64,000 nt of DNA. Origin: Bradyrhizobium iriomotense (lineage in GTDB: Bacteria > Pseudomonadota > Alphaproteobacteria > Rhizobiales > Xanthobacteraceae). The translations under genes were made by a program, and so were the position numbers. The stretch spans positions 62,001 to 126,000 of the forward strand of contig NZ_JAFCLP010000011.1 of assembly GCF_018129405.1 (NCBI RefSeq), written 5' to 3'. The notes under the pieces are model-generated. The model worked only from the letters and a program-made list of their open reading frames with translations. It searched no databases and was not told the DNA's origin. Each line of letters begins with the position of its first letter. Position 1 is the first letter of the stretch. This document shows positions 55,153 to 62,870 of this stretch, one piece after another.

Positions 55153-55290
55153 CGATCGACCTCGCCATGTCCCTTGGCTGGCGTGCTTCACTGCGCGCCA
55201 TAAGCCTGCTTTATAGACAGGGATTTGGAGCACTCACGGCCGAAGCGTGCGCTGCACCAAATCTTCTCCCGAAGCCCCTGTGTTTAGGCT

Positions 55291-55366
55291 GTCATGCTAA
55301 TGACACCAGACTTGCCAAAACTCGGCAATTGCCAAATTCTCACCGCGCTCATAACATGACGTTATG
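55291..55366. promoter_or_regulatory. Three palindromes in the divergent ABC/LysR gap
   Basis: TGTCATGCTAATGACA (55291-55306), TTGCCAAACTCGGCAA (55313-55328, running on into GGCAATTGCC to 55333) and CATAAC-ATGAC-GTTATG (55350-55366, over the LysR start codon) lie in series. A LysR tetramer with activation and recognition sites would use such an array, controlling the ABC operon and itself. Confidence 0.55.
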
Positions 55367-56302
55367 CCAGAGCTCCGCCGCATGCTGCCGTCCAGCAACG
55401 CCCTGTTCGTCTTCGACGCAGCGGCGCGCAATGGCAGCTTCACCGCGGCGGCCGCCGAATTGAACGTGACGCAGCCGGCGGTGAGCCGGATGCTCGGCCA
55501 GTTCGAGGAGCATCTCGGCGTTCGCCTGTTCGATCGCAAGGCGGGCCGCGCGGTGCTCACCGAGGAAGGCGAGCTGCTGTATCGCCGCGTGCTCGAAGGC
55601 TTCCGCAGCATCGAGAGCGGGCTCGTCGAGATCGAGCGGCGGCGCAAGGGCACAGAGACGGTGACGCTGTCGGTCTCCTCCGCCTTCACCACGCATTGGC
55701 TTATGCCGCGCATCGACAAGCTGCAGAAGCAGTTTCCGCAAGTCGATCTGCGCTTCCAGCTCATCTCCGGCGCGCTGCGCGGGCCGGTGGAGAATGTCGA
55801 TCTCGGCATGCGCTTCCGCGATCGCGAGGAACCATCTTCCGGCGGCACGCTGATCATGAAGGAAGTGATGCTGCCGATGTGCAGCCCCGGCTATCTCGGC
55901 GAAACCGATCCGACTGAAGGCAACACCATCATCCGCCTCGCCGAGACGCCGGGCGACTGGGCCGCGGATTACGCATCGCTTCTCACCGGGCGCCGCGGTG
56001 CGGCCAAGGCGCTCAGCTTCACCGACTATGCCGTCGTGGTGCAGGCCGCGCTGCTCGGCCAGGGCATCGCGCTCGGCTGGCTGACGGTCGCCTCGCACTG
56101 GCTGCTCACCGGCGCGCTGGTGCCGGCCTCCGACACGCTCACCACCACGCGCCGCATCTGCGAATTCCTGCCGCCGCGCAACCGGCCGATGCGCCCGATC
56201 GCCGCCGAGATCCGCGACTGGATCATCGCGCAGATGAAAAGCGAGATCGCCGCGATCGACCGGCTCTATCCGAAGCTCGGCGCGATGGACGCGTGTTACT
56301 AG
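55364..56302 (+). CDS. LysR-family regulator (GcvA-like)
   Basis: 312 residues. Helix-turn-helix ALFVFDAAARNGSFTAAAAELNVTQPAVSRMLGQFEEHLGVRLFDR, effector half starting TVTLSVSSAFTTHWLMPRI. The opening LPSSNALFVFDAAAR is the GcvA-like subgroup. Divergent from the PotA-like gene, so the likely regulator of the amine importer operon. Confidence 0.92.
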   Translation: MPELRRMLPSSNALFVFDAAARNGSFTAAAAELNVTQPAVSRMLGQFEEHLGVRLFDRKAGRAVLTEEGELLYRRVLEGFRSIESGLVEIERRRKGTETVTLSVSSAFTTHWLMPRIDKLQKQFPQVDLRFQLISGALRGPVENVDLGMRFRDREEPSSGGTLIMKEVMLPMCSPGYLGETDPTEGNTIIRLAETPGDWAADYASLLTGRRGAAKALSFTDYAVVVQAALLGQGIALGWLTVASHWLLTGALVPASDTLTTTRRICEFLPPRNRPMRPIAAEIRDWIIAQMKSEIAAIDRLYPKLGAMDACY

Positions 56303-56305
56303 TGC

Positions 56306-56450
56306 CCCCTCGCCCCGCTTGCGGGGAGAGGGTCGGGGTGAAGGGGAGTCTCCGCAAGGACGGTGAGAGTTGGATTCGCGGAGAGTCCCCCTCACCCGGA
56401 ATTCAAGCTGCGCTCGAATTCCGGCCTCTCCCCGCAAGCGGGGAGAGGCG
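56306..56450. repeat. Palindromic intergenic repeat, family B copy 2
   Basis: Arms CCCTCGCCCCGCTTGCGGGG and CTCCCCGCAAGCGGGGAGAG, inner pair GGGGAGTCTCCGC / GCGGAGAGTCCCC, and GGAATTC / GAATTCC. Same design as 14851-14988. Lies between convergent LysR and uxuA genes. Confidence 0.85.
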
Positions 56451-56473
56451 AAAAGTCTGCCGCATCACGCGTC

Positions 56474-57664
56474 TCACCGATGCTCGATCGCCCTGATCGC
56501 GCCACGCAGCTCCGCGAGGCCGCGCAGGCGGCCGATCGCGGTGTAGCCGGGATTGGTGCGCTTGGTGGCGGCGAGATCGTCGAGCATGCGGTGGCCGTGG
56601 TCGGGGCGGAACACGATTTGCTTGTCCGGCGAACGCCGCGCGTTCTCCTTCAGCAATGCCTTGAGCACCGCGACCATGTCGACGTCGCCGTCGAGATGAT
56701 CGGACTCGTAGAACGACAGACCGTCGGCCTCGCGCTTGGTCGCACGCAGATGCGCAAACGCAATGCGCGGACCGAAGCGTTCAGCCATTTCAGGCAGATT
56801 GTTTTCGGCGCGCACGCCGAGCGAGCCCGTGCAGAGGCAGATGCCGTTCGCCTTCGACGGCACGGCATCGAACAGCGCCTGATAGTCGTCGGCGCTGGAT
56901 GCGATGCGCGGCAGGCCGAACAGCGGCCGCGGCGGATCGTCCGGATGCAGGGTCAGGGAGACGCCGAGCTGCTCGGCGACCGGCGCAACACGCGCGAGGA
57001 ACTCGGCGAGATGCTGCCTCAGGATCTCAGGCGTGATGTCGCGATAGGTTTCGAGCCGGTCGCGGAATTGCGGGATCGTCATCGGCTCGGTGGTCGAGCC
57101 CGGCAGCGCGCTGGCAATGACCATGACGAGGTAGTCGATGTCCGCCTGGCTCATCTGGTCGAACAGCTTCTTGGCGCGCGCCTGCTGCTCCGGCGAATAC
57201 TCCTGCACCGCCGCCGGGCGCTGCAGGATATGCAGCTCGAACGCCGCAAAGCGGTCCTGGTCGAAGCGCATGGCGCGGGCGCCGTTCGGCAACTCCCATT
57301 CCAGGTCCGTACGGCACCAGTCGACCACAGGCATGAAGTTGTAGCAGATGATCTTGATGCCAGAGGCGGCCACCGCCTCCAGGCTCGCGATCCACGCTTC
57401 GATCGACTTCGTCGCCTTGCCCCCGAGCCGCTTGACGTCGTCGGGGATCGGAATCGATTCCACCACCGACCAGGTCAGCTGCGAGCGGCCGGGCTGACCG
57501 TTCTCGATGAAATTCTTGCGCTCCTCGACCGCCTTGCGCGTCCAGGCCTCGCCGATCGGCACCTGATGCAGCGCCGAGACGATATCGCTCGCCCCGGCCT
57601 GCCTGACGTCATCGAGCGAGACCGGATCATCGGGCCCGTACCAGCGCCAACCTTCGAGCATCAT
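56474..57664 (-). CDS. uxuA: Mannonate dehydratase
   Basis: 396 residues from the first of two ATGs after GGGAGA. LEGWRWYGPDDPVSLDDVRQAGA, IKIICYNFMPVVDWCRTDLEW, LTLHPDDPP and FRPDHGHRMLDD are UxuA text, with the His/Cys/His metal ligands. Converts D-mannonate to 2-keto-3-deoxygluconate in hexuronate breakdown. Its partner UxuB is encoded at 62871. Last gene of the minus-strand hexuronate arm. Confidence 0.95.
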   Translation of the reverse strand: MMLEGWRWYGPDDPVSLDDVRQAGASDIVSALHQVPIGEAWTRKAVEERKNFIENGQPGRSQLTWSVVESIPIPDDVKRLGGKATKSIEAWIASLEAVAASGIKIICYNFMPVVDWCRTDLEWELPNGARAMRFDQDRFAAFELHILQRPAAVQEYSPEQQARAKKLFDQMSQADIDYLVMVIASALPGSTTEPMTIPQFRDRLETYRDITPEILRQHLAEFLARVAPVAEQLGVSLTLHPDDPPRPLFGLPRIASSADDYQALFDAVPSKANGICLCTGSLGVRAENNLPEMAERFGPRIAFAHLRATKREADGLSFYESDHLDGDVDMVAVLKALLKENARRSPDKQIVFRPDHGHRMLDDLAATKRTNPGYTAIGRLRGLAELRGAIRAIEHR

Positions 57665-57677
57665 GCGCGTTCTCCCA

Positions 57678-58727
57678 TCAGTTCGCGGTGAGCACGACCT
57701 TGACGCTCTGCGAGCGGTCGAGCGCCAGCCGCAGCGCATCGGGTGCGGTCGAGAGCGGCCGCTCCGCGGTGACCAGCGACAGCACGTCGACGCTGCCGGC
57801 AGCGATCAGTTCCACCGCGGTCATGAACTCGAAGCCGAAGCGGAACGAGCCGCGCAGGTCGATCTCCTTCGCCATCACGGCGTTCGACGGCGTCGGGATC
57901 TGGCCGCCCGGCAGATTGCCGATTTGCACCACGACGCCGCCGCGTCTGACGATGCCGATCGCGCTGGCAAGGCCCGCGGCCGTGCCCGAGACCTCGAACG
58001 CGACGTCATAGGGACGCGAAGCGGCCTGCGCCTTCAGACCTTCCTCGCCGGCGGAGACATTCTCGACATGCGAGGCGCCGAGCTTGGTCGCAAAGGCGAG
58101 CGGCGCCGGCGCGATGTCGGCCACCGTGACGTCGGCCATGCCGGCGCGGTGCGCGGCGAGCATCGTCAACAGTCCGATCGGACCCGCACCGAAGATGATG
58201 CCGCGCTTGCCCTCGATATTGCCGGCGCGCGCGACCGCGTGCAGGCAGACCGAAAGCGGCTCGGCGAGCGCTGCGGCCTGGTAGGAGACGTGGTCCGGAA
58301 TCTTCACGCACTGCGCCGGGATCGCGTCGAAGTAATTGGCAAAGCCGCCCTGCATGTGCGGCGTTTTCGAGGCCGAGCCCATGAAATAGATGTTCTCGCA
58401 CAGGTTTGGCCGGCCCTCGCGGCAGGCGACGCAATGGCCGCACCAGCGTGACGGGTTGACGGCGACGCGATCGCCGACCTTCAGATTGGCGGCGGCGCCG
58501 GAGATTTCCACCACCTCGCCCGAGATCTCATGACCGAGCACCAGCGGCGACTTCACCACGAAGTCGCCGGTGCGGGCATGGCGGAAGTAGTGCATGTCGG
58601 AGCCGCAGATGCCGCCGGCGCCGAAGCGGATGCGCACCATGCCCTGGCTAAGCTTCTCGAGCGGATGCTCGATCATGCGCAGATCTTCGGGGCCGAACAG
58701 GGTTGCGGCGAGAGCAGTCGAGGTCAT
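57678..58727 (-). CDS. Zinc alcohol dehydrogenase, L-idonate 5-dehydrogenase type
   Basis: 349 residues of the medium-chain family. GAGGICGSDMHYFRHARTGDF and LGHEISGEVVE form the catalytic zinc site; CGHCVACREGRPNLC is the structural zinc site; GAGPIGLLTMLAAHRAG binds NAD(P). HYFRHARTGDFVVKSPLVLG is shared with IdnD. Likely oxidises a sugar acid feeding the uronate route. Its start overlaps the TRAP permease stop (ATGA). Confidence 0.9.
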   Translation of the reverse strand: MTSTALAATLFGPEDLRMIEHPLEKLSQGMVRIRFGAGGICGSDMHYFRHARTGDFVVKSPLVLGHEISGEVVEISGAAANLKVGDRVAVNPSRWCGHCVACREGRPNLCENIYFMGSASKTPHMQGGFANYFDAIPAQCVKIPDHVSYQAAALAEPLSVCLHAVARAGNIEGKRGIIFGAGPIGLLTMLAAHRAGMADVTVADIAPAPLAFATKLGASHVENVSAGEEGLKAQAASRPYDVAFEVSGTAAGLASAIGIVRRGGVVVQIGNLPGGQIPTPSNAVMAKEIDLRGSFRFGFEFMTAVELIAAGSVDVLSLVTAERPLSTAPDALRLALDRSQSVKVVLTAN

Positions 58728-60130
58728 TTGGAGAGTCCCATGTATTTAGGCAGCCAGAGGGTCAGGTCGGGAATGTAGGTGATCGCGATCAGCGCGAGCA
58801 TCAAAGGCACCAGCCAGGGCAGGATCGCCACCGTCGTGCGCTCGACCGAGAGTTTTGCGACGCGGGCGAGCACGAACAGCACCATGCCGAGCGGCGGATG
58901 CAACAGGCCGATCATCAGGTTCAGCGTCATGATCAGCCCAAAGTGGATCGGGTCGATGCCGAGCTTGAGCACGATCGGCAGCAGGATCGGCACCAGGATG
59001 GTGATCGCCGCCGTGGTGTCGATGAAGCAGCCGACGAACAGGATCAGCACGTTGGCGAGCGCCAGGAACACCCATTTGTTGTGGGTGATGCTGAGCATCC
59101 AGTCCGAGAGCATCTGGGCGGCCTGCGAAACCGTCAACAGCCAAGCGAAGATCGAGGCTGCGGTCACGATGAACAGCACCGAGGCCGTGGTCTCGATGGT
59201 GTCAAAAGTCGCCTTGGCAACGGTCTGGAACGTCATGGTGCGGTAGCGCACGAGACCGAGGAACAGCGACCAGATCACGGCAGCGACGGCGGCTTCGGTC
59301 GGTGTGAACCAGCCCAGCGTCATGCCGCCGATCAGGATCACCGGCGCCATCAACGCCATCACCGCAGAGAAGTCGAAGTACCAGTCGATCGCCAGCAACG
59401 CACCGAGGCCGATGACGACAGCCATGTTGACCGAGAGGCCGGCGAGCACCATCAGCCAGATCGCCATCGGGAACGACAGCACGATGACGATCTCGAGGCC
59501 GGCCGAACCGAGTTGCGGCCAGGAGAACGGCGTATCGCTGCCCCATTTGTTCTTGTGCGCGAAGTAGGTGACGGTCACCATCATGAACAGCGTCAGGACG
59601 ACGCCGGGAATGACGCCGCCAAGGAACAGCGCACCGATCGAGACGTTCGCCATCATGCCGTAGATCACGAAGGGCAGCGACGGCGGGATGATGGGCCCGA
59701 GCGTCGCCGAGGCCGCGGTGACGCCGACCGAGAACTCGGTGGAGTAGCCGTGATCCTTCATCGCCTTGATCTCGATGGTGCCGAGACCGGCGGCGTCTGC
59801 GATGGCGGTGCCCGACATGCCGGAGAAGATCACCGAGCCGATGATGTTGACGTGACCGAGGCCGCCGCGCATCCAGCCGACCAGCGCGACGGCGAATTTG
59901 TAGATGCGGCCGGTGACGCCGGCGATGTTCATGAGATTGCCGGCCAGGATGAAGAACGGCACGGCGAGCAGCGGAAAGCTCTCGACGCCGGCGATCATGC
60001 GCTGCGCCAGCGTGACATCGGGGGTCACGCCGCTGACCAGAATGTAGAGCAGCGACGACGCGGCCATGGAGATCGCCACGGGAACGCCGAGCAGCATCAG
60101 GATGAGAAAGCCTCCAAGCAACAGCAGCAT
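58724..60130 (-). CDS. TRAP transporter large permease (DctM type), hexuronate cluster
   Basis: 468 residues from the ATG with GAAGGG upstream, hydrophobic throughout. IIGSVIFSGMSGTAIADAAGLGTIEIKAM, LGPIIPPSLPFVIYGMMANVSIG and GWFTPTEAAVAAVIWSLF are DctM hallmarks. Probably imports a uronic acid or aldonate, given uxuA, uxuB and the idonate-type dehydrogenase. Confidence 0.94.
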   Translation of the reverse strand: MLLLLGGFLILMLLGVPVAISMAASSLLYILVSGVTPDVTLAQRMIAGVESFPLLAVPFFILAGNLMNIAGVTGRIYKFAVALVGWMRGGLGHVNIIGSVIFSGMSGTAIADAAGLGTIEIKAMKDHGYSTEFSVGVTAASATLGPIIPPSLPFVIYGMMANVSIGALFLGGVIPGVVLTLFMMVTVTYFAHKNKWGSDTPFSWPQLGSAGLEIVIVLSFPMAIWLMVLAGLSVNMAVVIGLGALLAIDWYFDFSAVMALMAPVILIGGMTLGWFTPTEAAVAAVIWSLFLGLVRYRTMTFQTVAKATFDTIETTASVLFIVTAASIFAWLLTVSQAAQMLSDWMLSITHNKWVFLALANVLILFVGCFIDTTAAITILVPILLPIVLKLGIDPIHFGLIMTLNLMIGLLHPPLGMVLFVLARVAKLSVERTTVAILPWLVPLMLALIAITYIPDLTLWLPKYMGLSK

Positions 60131-60134
60131 GGGA

Positions 60135-60713
60135 TTACCCTTCAAAACCGTCGTAGGCGCCGGGACGCTCGAGGATCGAATAACCCTGGCGCAGATGTTG
60201 CAGCGCGACCTGCACCGAGCGCACGAACATCAGCACGAAGCCGGCCAGCACGGCGTAATAGACGTAGTCCTTGGGAAGATTGATTGTGGTCATCTGCTCG
60301 TCGCCGATGATCTGGATGTAGACCCAGACCAGCTTGATCGCGTAGCCGAAGAAGGCGATCCGGATCAGGTCGATCACCGTGGACAGTGCGCGCGCCACGA
60401 CGTGCGGCAGATAGCGGTAGATCAGGTCGACCTGGATGTGCCGCGACAGCCGCACGCACATCGAGGCGCCGATGAAGACCACGCCGATCAGGCAATAGGT
60501 CGCGATCTCCTCGGTCCAGGCATAGCTGTCGTTGAGGACATAGCGGGTGAAGAACTGGAGGAAGACGGCAAGCGCCATCACCCAGAAGATCGCCAGCGCC
60601 ACCCAGTCCTCGAAAGCGTAGACGCCGAGATCGACCTTGGGCGTCGCCTCCTCCTCGAAGGTGTGGGCGATCTCGTCCGCGGTGATCTGCCGGTGTATTT
60701 CGGCGGTCGACAT
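60135..60713 (-). CDS. TRAP transporter small permease (DctQ type), hexuronate cluster
   Basis: 192 residues with four membrane helices after an acidic N-terminal stretch: WVALAIFWVMALAVFLQFFTRYVL, YCLIGVVFIGASMCVRLSRHIQVDLIYRYL. Stop lies 4 bases before the DctM ATG. Separated from the binding-protein gene by a palindromic repeat. Confidence 0.92.
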   Translation of the reverse strand: MSTAEIHRQITADEIAHTFEEEATPKVDLGVYAFEDWVALAIFWVMALAVFLQFFTRYVLNDSYAWTEEIATYCLIGVVFIGASMCVRLSRHIQVDLIYRYLPHVVARALSTVIDLIRIAFFGYAIKLVWVYIQIIGDEQMTTINLPKDYVYYAVLAGFVLMFVRSVQVALQHLRQGYSILERPGAYDGFEG

Positions 60714-60753
60714 GGGGGTTTCTCCCTCAAACTTGCAGCACGTGATTGACTCA

Positions 60754-60856
60754 CGTCGTTCCGGGGCGACGCGTCAGCGCCGAACCCGGAACCTCGAGAT
60801 TCTCAGGTGCGCAATTGCGCACCGTAGTTCTCGCTTCGCGAGCCCCGGAATGACGA
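60754..60856. repeat. Palindromic intergenic repeat, family D, inside the TRAP operon
   Basis: Arms CGTCGTTCCGGGGC and GCCCCGGAATGACGAC (near-inverse) with an inner palindrome GGTGCGCAATTGCGCACC. Lies between dctP- and dctQ-type genes of one operon, where a stable hairpin can protect upstream mRNA and raise binding protein over permease. Confidence 0.8.
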
Positions 60857-60864
60857 CTACGTCG

Positions 60865-61842
60865 TCATTTCACCGCCTGAATCCGCTCCCAGTCAGCCTT
60901 GCGGTAACCAAAGGTCTCGAACGCAACGTTCTTCAGCACGATGTCGCGGAACTCGTTCTTGTCGACCTCGGTCACGGTCAGACCCTTGTCCTTGAAGAAG
61001 GCGACCAGCTTGGCTTCGTTCTGCTTGATCTCCGCGGTCGCCTTGGCAGCGGCCTCCTGCGCGACATCGGTGAAGATCTTCTTGTCCTCGTCGGAGAGCT
61101 TCTTCCAGAGCGCGCCCGCCACCACCGTGTTGAGATGGTCGACGATGTGGCCGGTCAGCACGATGTGCTTCTGCACCTCGTAGAACTTCTTGGCCTCGAT
61201 CGTGGTCAGCGGATTCTCCTGCGCCTCGACGGTGCCGTTCTGCAGCGCGAGATAGACTTCGGCGAAGGCGATCGGCGCGGTGTTGGCGCCGCAGGCGCGC
61301 GGCATGGCGAGGTAGGCCGGCACGTCGGGCACGCGCATCTTCAGGCCCTTCATGTCGGCGCAGCTCTTGATCGGCTTGTTCGACGAGGTCTGGCGCACGC
61401 CGTAATAGGTCACCGCGACGATGTGGTGGCCGCTCTTGTCCTCATAGCCCTTGGCGAGCTCCTTGAAGATGTCGCTCTTGGTGTAGGCGAGCAGGTGGTC
61501 GGCGTCGCGGAAGGTGTAGGGATAATAGGTCACGCCGATCGGCGCGAAGCTCTTGGCCGCGAAGCTCGAGCCGGAGATGATGATGTCGACGGAGCCGAGC
61601 GAGAGGCCCTGGTTGATGTCGGCCTCCTTGCCGAGCTGCGAGGCCGGATAGACGTCGACGGTGTAGCGCCCGTTGGTGCGCTTGCCGATCTCCTGCGCGG
61701 CCCAGACCGAGGCGGTGTGGAACGGCTCCGAGGTCTCGTAAACATGGGCCCATTTGAGCTTGGTCTGCGCCATGCCGGCATGGGTCGTGGCAAACATCGC
61801 CGCGGCGGAGACCGCGAGCATCATCGTCATCTTCTTCAACAC
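60865..61842 (-). CDS. TRAP transporter substrate-binding protein (DctP type), hexuronate cluster
   Basis: 325 residues from a GTG eight bases after GGAGG (an ATG at 61857 contains the site and is less likely). Sec signal MTMMLAVSAAAMFATTHAGMAQ. LKWAHVYETSEPFHTASVWAAQEI, YPASQLGKEADINQGLSLGSVDIII and GLKMRVPDVPAYLAMPRACGANTAPIAF (with the carboxylate-binding Arg) are DctP-like. Periplasmic receptor for a sugar acid. Confidence 0.93.
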   Translation of the reverse strand: MLKKMTMMLAVSAAAMFATTHAGMAQTKLKWAHVYETSEPFHTASVWAAQEIGKRTNGRYTVDVYPASQLGKEADINQGLSLGSVDIIISGSSFAAKSFAPIGVTYYPYTFRDADHLLAYTKSDIFKELAKGYEDKSGHHIVAVTYYGVRQTSSNKPIKSCADMKGLKMRVPDVPAYLAMPRACGANTAPIAFAEVYLALQNGTVEAQENPLTTIEAKKFYEVQKHIVLTGHIVDHLNTVVAGALWKKLSDEDKKIFTDVAQEAAAKATAEIKQNEAKLVAFFKDKGLTVTEVDKNEFRDIVLKNVAFETFGYRKADWERIQAVK

Positions 61843-61913
61843 TGACTTTTCCTCCATCGTTCAAGTCTGCTTCTTGTTCGCCCGCTCCTTAAGCGGATGT
61901 GGGCCGCCCAATC

Positions 61914-62726
61914 TCATCGCCGCCGCGTGCCGCTGCTCGCAGCCTGCTTCTTCTTTGCCGGCTTCGGCTTCGATGGCTTTGCCGGCGCTCGCACCGTGCG
62001 GCTGCGCTCCGAAACCGGTCCTGCCGCGCTCTCGGCGCCAAAGTTCTGTGCAAAGCGTTCCTGGGAGCGCACCAGATGATCGCGCATCGCCTTGCTCGCA
62101 GTATCCGGATCATGTGCCGCGATCGCGTCGCGCACGGCGCGATGCTCGTCGAGCGCGGTGCGCCACGTGCCGGGGCTCTCGAAATAATGCGCAAGCTTCG
62201 CGAAATAGGGATTGAGACGCTGGTCGAACAGCTCGCCGACCACGCGCACCAGAACGGCATTGCCGAGGCTTCCGGCGATCGCGACATGGAACGCGCGGTC
62301 GTGCACCATCGAGGCTTCGCCGGGATGCTCGACATTCTCCATCGCGACAAGCGAGGCGTCGATGCGGGCGAGATCGTCCTTCGTCGCGACCCGTGCGGCC
62401 TGCTCGGCGATGGCGCTTTCCAGGAATTCGCGGGCGCGGAGCAGCTCGAACGGCCCCTCGATGACGGAAGCGGCTGCGGGCGCGGCAATGGCGGCAGGCT
62501 CGATCACGTAGATGCCGGACCCGACGCGGATACGGACGCGGCCTTCGACCTCGAGCGCGATCAGGGCTTCGCGCACCGTCGGCCGCGACACCTTGAGCTG
62601 CTCGGCGAGCTCGCGCTCGGTCGGCAAGCGGCTGCCGACCGCGTACTCGCCGCTGTCGATCAGGCTTCGCAATTGATCGGCGACCTGGCGATAGAGCCGT
62701 CTCGCCTCCACAGCTTCCAGCGGCAC
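61914..62726 (-). CDS. GntR-family regulator, FCD (UxuR/ExuR-like)
   Basis: 270 residues from the GTG six bases after GGGAGG. RLYRQVADQLRSLIDSGEYAVGSRLPTERELAEQLKVSRPTVREALIALEVEGRVRIR is the winged helix; an FCD domain with HDRAFHVAIAGSLGNAV and EHRAVRDAIAAHD follows, then a Lys/Pro-rich tail. Predicted repressor of the two divergent hexuronate arms through 62789-62805; the tail resembles histone-like extensions of unclear role. Confidence 0.92.
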   Translation of the reverse strand: MPLEAVEARRLYRQVADQLRSLIDSGEYAVGSRLPTERELAEQLKVSRPTVREALIALEVEGRVRIRVGSGIYVIEPAAIAAPAAASVIEGPFELLRAREFLESAIAEQAARVATKDDLARIDASLVAMENVEHPGEASMVHDRAFHVAIAGSLGNAVLVRVVGELFDQRLNPYFAKLAHYFESPGTWRTALDEHRAVRDAIAAHDPDTASKAMRDHLVRSQERFAQNFGAESAAGPVSERSRTVRAPAKPSKPKPAKKKQAASSGTRRR

Positions 62727-62788
62727 GCTGGTCCTCCCGAAAGGGTCGCGCGGGGCTGTCCAGACCCGCGGCCCGCCAATTTTTGGAA

Positions 62789-62805
62789 AATTGGTCTTAC
62801 CAATT
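62789..62805. promoter_or_regulatory. GntR operator palindrome between the uxuB and GntR/TRAP arms
   Basis: AATTGGTCTTACCAATT is a perfect 7-base inverted repeat with a 3-base centre. The T-T-G-G-T-N3-A-C-C-A-A core is of the type bound by FadR/ExuR/UxuR-group regulators, and it lies between the divergent hexuronate arms, beside such a gene. Confidence 0.75.
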
Positions 62806-62870
62806 GACCGAAGCATTGACCGAGGTCGGGCGCCATGTCAAGCAGCGGCAAAGCAAGGGGGAGACGTCTT

